In this document: piece by piece, positions 59,767-64,000 of the stretch
How the letters are laid out: the number at the start of each line of letters is the position of its first letter
Position numbering within the stretch: the stretch's first letter is position 1
Assembly: GCA_935421135.1 (NCBI GenBank)
Contig: OW285195.1
Coordinates: 9,330,391-9,394,390, forward strand
Source of the DNA: Bugulina stolonifera
Taxonomy: Eukaryota; Bryozoa; Gymnolaemata; Cheilostomatida; Bugulidae
Reading direction: 5' to 3'
Length of the DNA stretch: 64,000 bases
The notes under the pieces: model-generated
Told to the model about the DNA's origin: nothing
Seen by the model: the letters and a program-made list of their open reading frames with translations, nothing else
The model's database searches: none
Translations under genes and position numbers: made by a program

Positions 59767-62700
59767 ATGACTTCGACAAAGTCAACTTCTAGCCTCATGT
59801 TTGTTTTACTTCTGTTGCCATGCTTAGGTGAGTCACTAACCGTGTATAAATTTGTAAAATGCAGTTTGGGAATTTTTATGTAGACCTGGGTTTTAATGAC
59901 AAATAATAATATTAGGTGTTCTGTTCCTATCATCCAAGGACATGGTGCCGACTGCCGATAACAAAAATCCTTCCATAAATTCATGCAGTTGAACACCAAC
60001 ATTGTGCCACAGCATTGCACATAAATATTCCTCCGAGCATTAAATTAGAATGGCTCCAGAAAGCATTTGATTTTATGTAATAAACCCTTTGTTTTATTAG
60101 CAGGACTCTGATATTTATTTGGTCTACTGCACCCCAACTATTTTGTTGATACGTCTTCCCTAAAATTATTATAACACAATATTATTCTGCTATGTAGCAA
60201 AATTTACACGTTCACAAGATACATGTACATTAAAATATTGATTCAAAAGAAACAAACAAAACAATAAGTTAAATTATGTTAAAATACAATTTGTAGATCA
60301 AATTACAGGATTATTGATAGGTTATCAATGAAAATAAAAGCAATACTTACATTGAATTTAAAGTATAAAATTCCTAGTATCTGTACACACCATAAACAGT
60401 GAACCCGGAAATATTATTTGTCTTGAAGCTACATATATGTACAACCAGCAGTAAGGCCATTTAGCCTGACACAAACATACAACACAAATACAATATATGT
60501 ATAATGTATATCTCCCAACCAAGAGATTTTATCTAGGAGATAAATCAACCAATTTAGAAACAACTTATCTGACCTAAATCTTATTTTATGCAGTATCAGC
60601 TGAAGTAACAACAACAGGAGCACTTGGTTTCACATGGACTAATGTTACACAAATATTTTTCTCCACGGAGCCAGCAGCACTAATAACAACTGGAGCATTA
60701 GCATCAACAGCATCTACGGTAACAACAGTAGAACCAGTAACAACAGTGACAACAGTAGAACCAGTAACAACAGTAACAACAGGAGCATCAACAGCAACTA
60801 CAGTAACAACAGTGACAACAGGAGCATCAACAGCAACAACTACAACAGTTGTACCAGTATCAACAAAAACAACAACAAAAACAGCTGGTGAGTCTATAAC
60901 CATCATTCATCCAGGCATCTGTAGTGCACGTTACTATTCTATCCCTTTTCTCAAATTATTCTGGTAAATTTCATGAGTCATAAAATTTAGGTACAATTAT
61001 GCTACCGCAGTAACTTTGGTAGCCATGGTGCCGTTGGTAGGCATAGTAGAGTGTGCTAATGGGCTGCAAATTCTGCAGGGATCTTAGTTGAGTAAGGTGC
61101 AATCATAGATATAATATAAAGACTAGATAGGACACCCTGTGTTAACGCTCCAATGCCCAAATGTCTTATTAAATTGTTGGAAAAACCCACAACGTAACGT
61201 AATCTCACCATGGAGTTGCAGGCATTCAATGATGGCTCACACTATATATTATAATGAAATACTGTAGCCTAAACTAGCTCCACTTTGGTTTAAATCAAAC
61301 ACTGCTGCCATAATATTGGTGTCCTGGCAAATTAATGTCTGCATAGCACATCACCACATGAAGGCCTATCAGCTGGTACTAAACATCACCTATTTACACT
61401 ATCTAAAAGTGCTAAAAGTTGCTAATATAAACAGGATATAAATACTTCAATAAGTTTCCAAAGTCCTTGACCTTGAGAATAGTACATTGCCTGCTGTCAG
61501 CAGGTAATATACTATTAGCATGGTAAAATGATGACTACATAGCACATCACCACATGAAGGCCTATCAGCTAGTACTAAACACTACCTATTTACACTGTCT
61601 AAAAGTACTCAAAATTACTAATGTACATGAAGTAAACATGATGTACACTTCAATAAGTTTCCAAAGTTTCCAAAGTCCTTGTGTTTTGACATATCATTCT
61701 TTTGCAAATTTATTACCATGAAGAAACATGTCAAGTGAGGCTATGTTTATTGCCACACTCCCTAAAAGCAATTAATTGGTTCTAAATGTTTGAAATCATG
61801 TTAGTAGTTAGTACTGAGTGTAACGATTGGAGCAGCATGCTGTTTTGGTCTCACACATTAACTATTGTTAGGCATGTGTTGACCACAGTGCCACAGACAG
61901 TAGCAAACCTGTAAAGTGAGAGTAAAACAGTTATAACCTTGTTTATTGGCACTTCATGCTGTTTATAATAAATTACATCACACATGGGTAGCCTACAGCT
62001 TGTCATGTTACACCAATTGATATAAAGTACATGTAATAGTCCATGTGCACAGCAGGTAGCCTTATGCACTTACACTCCATACTCCAGTGATGCTTCACTT
62101 TGCATTAGTCTATGATCTACTTAATCTTAACATCTATTAAGAACCTGTGGAGGTCTAACACAACCTAACCCTATTGTCTCTGAACCCCGCCAGATCGCTA
62201 AAGATCTATTAGACAGATCCTCCAAGTTGAAAGAATGTGTAAGCTCATACACCAGAAAGCTGTTAATATGAACACTCTCCTATGCTGCCACAAATAACAT
62301 ATCCCAGCGACTGTGATGTGCTAGTCATAGCACCTCTCCTATAAAGACAGTCATTAGCAGCCTGATAATGTATGCTAATAGTGCATTACCTGCTGACAGC
62401 AGGTAATGTACTATTCTCAAGGCCAAGGACTTTGGAAACTTATTGAAGTATTTATATCATGTTCATATTAGCAAATTTTAGCACTTTTAGACAGTGTAAA
62501 TAGGTGGTGTTTAGTACCAGCTGATAGGCCTTCATGTGGTGATGTGCTACGTAGACATTAATTTGCCAGGACACCAATATTATGGCAGCAGTGTTTGATT
62601 TAAACTAAAGTGGACCTAGTTTAGGCTGCAGTATTCCATTATAATATATAGTGTGAGCCATCTTTGAATGCCTGCAACTCCATGGTGAGATTACGTTATG

Positions 62701-63952
62701 TTGTGGGTTTTTCCAACAATTTAATAAGACATTTGGGCATTGGAGCATTAACACAGGGTGTCCTATCTAGTGTTTATATTATATCTATGGGTGCAATCAA
62801 TATAAATGATTATGCAGGCTGTGATCTAACAGTAATTTTCACAATTGATCATGTTGCATAATAATACAAAATATTTCTATTGGTTTGGCTTAACATTCGG
62901 TGGAGGACGGATAATTATATGAATTGCGCTAATGCTAAAATCTGTCTACATGTTGTCAACTATGTCATTTGAAGCTGCTACAGCTAGTATAATTACATGT
63001 ACATGTATTTGAGCATAACCTTCGTAATACTGTATATAGTTATTAGTGGACTAGGGGTGCTGGAAGTGACATCATCATCAGACATGTATTGTAGATCAAT
63101 AACCTTAGTTCTCCATTAAATAGACCCAGTAGAAAGGAAATAAAAATTACTCAAACAAACACCATCATCCGCTAATGTCTCGTTCTCAGAATCTTTGCTG
63201 TTGCGAAACAGTTTTGTAAACATGGTGATGCATCCCAGAGGTATTGTAATTGTTCAGTTAACCAATCATATTAAGGCCCACCCACATGCCCATATAATGG
63301 CTCTCATTGTATGCTGTACTAACTAGCCATGTAGTCGGCATGCTGACGGTCGTAATGAACTGGTTTATATTTATAGTGACCATCGCACAGCATTGCAAAG
63401 AAATGATGAAGACCATCTAGCTCTGTATCAAGTAATCACGTAGTATTCCATAATTCACCAGTAAATTTTTTCAAGTTATTCACTATAAATCTATTTACAA
63501 GGAAACTCGAGGGATAGTTAATAATTCATGGGTGCTATTGGTAGACTCGTTCAACACAAACATTAGTGCTGTACTAGAATCCCTGTGCTCCGAGGTATTA
63601 ATAATTAATATATTTTTTCTTCTCTTCAAAGAGATTCGGTAAATTCGGGTTCGTATGTGGGTATAGCTAAAATGGTGATCTGAATACAATAACATGAACA
63701 GTTTGCAGAACATTATAGCTACATTGTAGGCCTACATGTAACATGTTAATTCAAACTGAGATGCTGAGGCTAGTTATGTGCAATATACTGTAGGCTATGC
63801 GTTAGGCCTATCTGTTCGATGCTCATTGATTTTGTGTGATAACTTTATAATACTATCCTGTAACTGCAATATTTTATTTTACAGTGACCACCCAGTTCTT
63901 GTTCATGAGTACTCCAGGATTAGCTGAAGTATATAAAGATTTGAATATAAAG
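59767..63952 (+). CDS. secreted/membrane Thr-rich mucin-like protein, 5' part (runs off the window)
   Basis: Three exons join in frame: 59767-59827, 60594-60887, 63885-63952 (phases 1, 1, 0). The N-terminus MTSTKSTSSLMFVLLLLPCL completes across the first junction to VSA, then EVTTTGALGF, which is a good signal peptide with cleavage after VSA. Exon 2 continues into a Thr/Val/Ala-rich tract of imperfect TTVEPVTTV and TTGASTATT repeats, the expected substrate of dense O-glycosylation. Exon 3 leaves the low-complexity region (TTQFLFMSTPGLAEVYKDLN), perhaps the start of a folded domain. The start exon has an acceptor at 59728, so there is upstream 5' UTR, or the frame continues upstream from 59112-59173 as a longer protein. 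Function beyond a surface mucin is unknown. Confidence 0.6.
61099..62794. mobile_element. 1.7-kb foldback element with ~420-bp inverted arms
   Basis: The left arm (61099-61517) and the right arm (62373-62794) are inverted copies over about 420 bases at high identity, for example CTAGATAGGACACCCTG at one end and CACATCACCACATGAAGGCC within. A third, direct-orientation copy of part of the arm lies at 61538-61680. The central region (61690-62370) has no coding potential. The arms begin and end with TGCA-rich sequence, but no clear target duplication was found. It lies in intron 2 of the mucin-like gene; the open frame at 62664-62861 is part of the right arm. Confidence 0.85.
62795..63884. other. 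remaining part of mucin-like gene intron 2
   Basis: AT-rich sequence without open frames, repeats or conserved motifs that I can recognise. Confidence 0.5.
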
Positions 63953-64000
63953 GTAGTGCATATTTATATCTCATACATGCAATCGTTTTCCATGGTGGCG

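Noticed and set aside
62664..62861. Open frame of 65 codons
   Set aside because: Part of the right inverted arm of the foldback element; the left arm copy is not open in the same way.

Overview
This window is nuclear DNA of an animal. It is AT-rich and carries spliced genes with GT-AG introns and short exons, holozoan/metazoan gene families (mind bomb E3 ligase, SLC2A sugar transporters, Pol II subunit RPB4), DNA transposons, a tRNA-derived SINE and many minisatellites. Introns run from about 0.1 to 4 kb. The palindromes TACATGTA and TAGGCCTA recur throughout. A marine invertebrate is likely; the phylum cannot be fixed from this sequence (a sponge or another early-branching or lophotrochozoan animal would fit).

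Layout. (1) 39-5606, minus strand: POLR2D (RPB4), 5 exons, complete at 140 codons. Its introns hold a MITE, a possible solo LTR, a minisatellite starting at a 5' splice site, and a hAT-type element that itself carries another MITE. (2) 7039-29521, plus strand: a tandem array of three 12-exon SLC2A (GLUT-like) facilitative sugar transporters, here called A (7039-14360), B (16056-21831) and C (23077-29521). Intron phases are identical in all three; each coding chain was checked exon by exon and stays open. A and B are recent duplicates. C is a mosaic of diverged exons and exons almost identical to B. (3) 30628-47508, minus strand, tail-to-tail with SLC2A-C: a 19-exon mind bomb E3 ubiquitin ligase, about 926 residues (MIB/HERC2, ZZ, MIB/HERC2, Mib repeats, ankyrins, two RINGs), closest in layout to MIB2. 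(4) 48108-50172: a DNA transposon with a decayed transposase. (5) 51891 to at least 54761, plus strand: a secreted cysteine-rich protein of the folate-receptor type, 3' end unresolved. (6) 59767 to beyond the window, plus strand: start of a secreted Thr-rich mucin-like protein, with a 1.7-kb foldback element in its second intron.

The genes do not form one pathway. The SLC2A cluster would supply hexose uptake, mind bomb acts in Notch-ligand endocytosis, and RPB4 is housekeeping.

The most unusual signal is a set of minisatellites that start at, or within a few bases of, 5' splice sites. In SLC2A-A and -B a 35-bp unit containing the last ~15 nt of exon 5 plus the GTGAGT donor is repeated about 24 and 12 times. 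In POLR2D a 23-bp unit carrying GTGAGTATC is repeated about 19 times from the exon 3 donor. In the mind bomb gene a 22-bp array begins a few bases inside intron 5. Other notable points are patchy gene conversion among the transporters, a GC donor in one copy, a possible internal promoter/first exon in the mind bomb gene, and a transposon with six same-orientation copies of a 14-bp motif.
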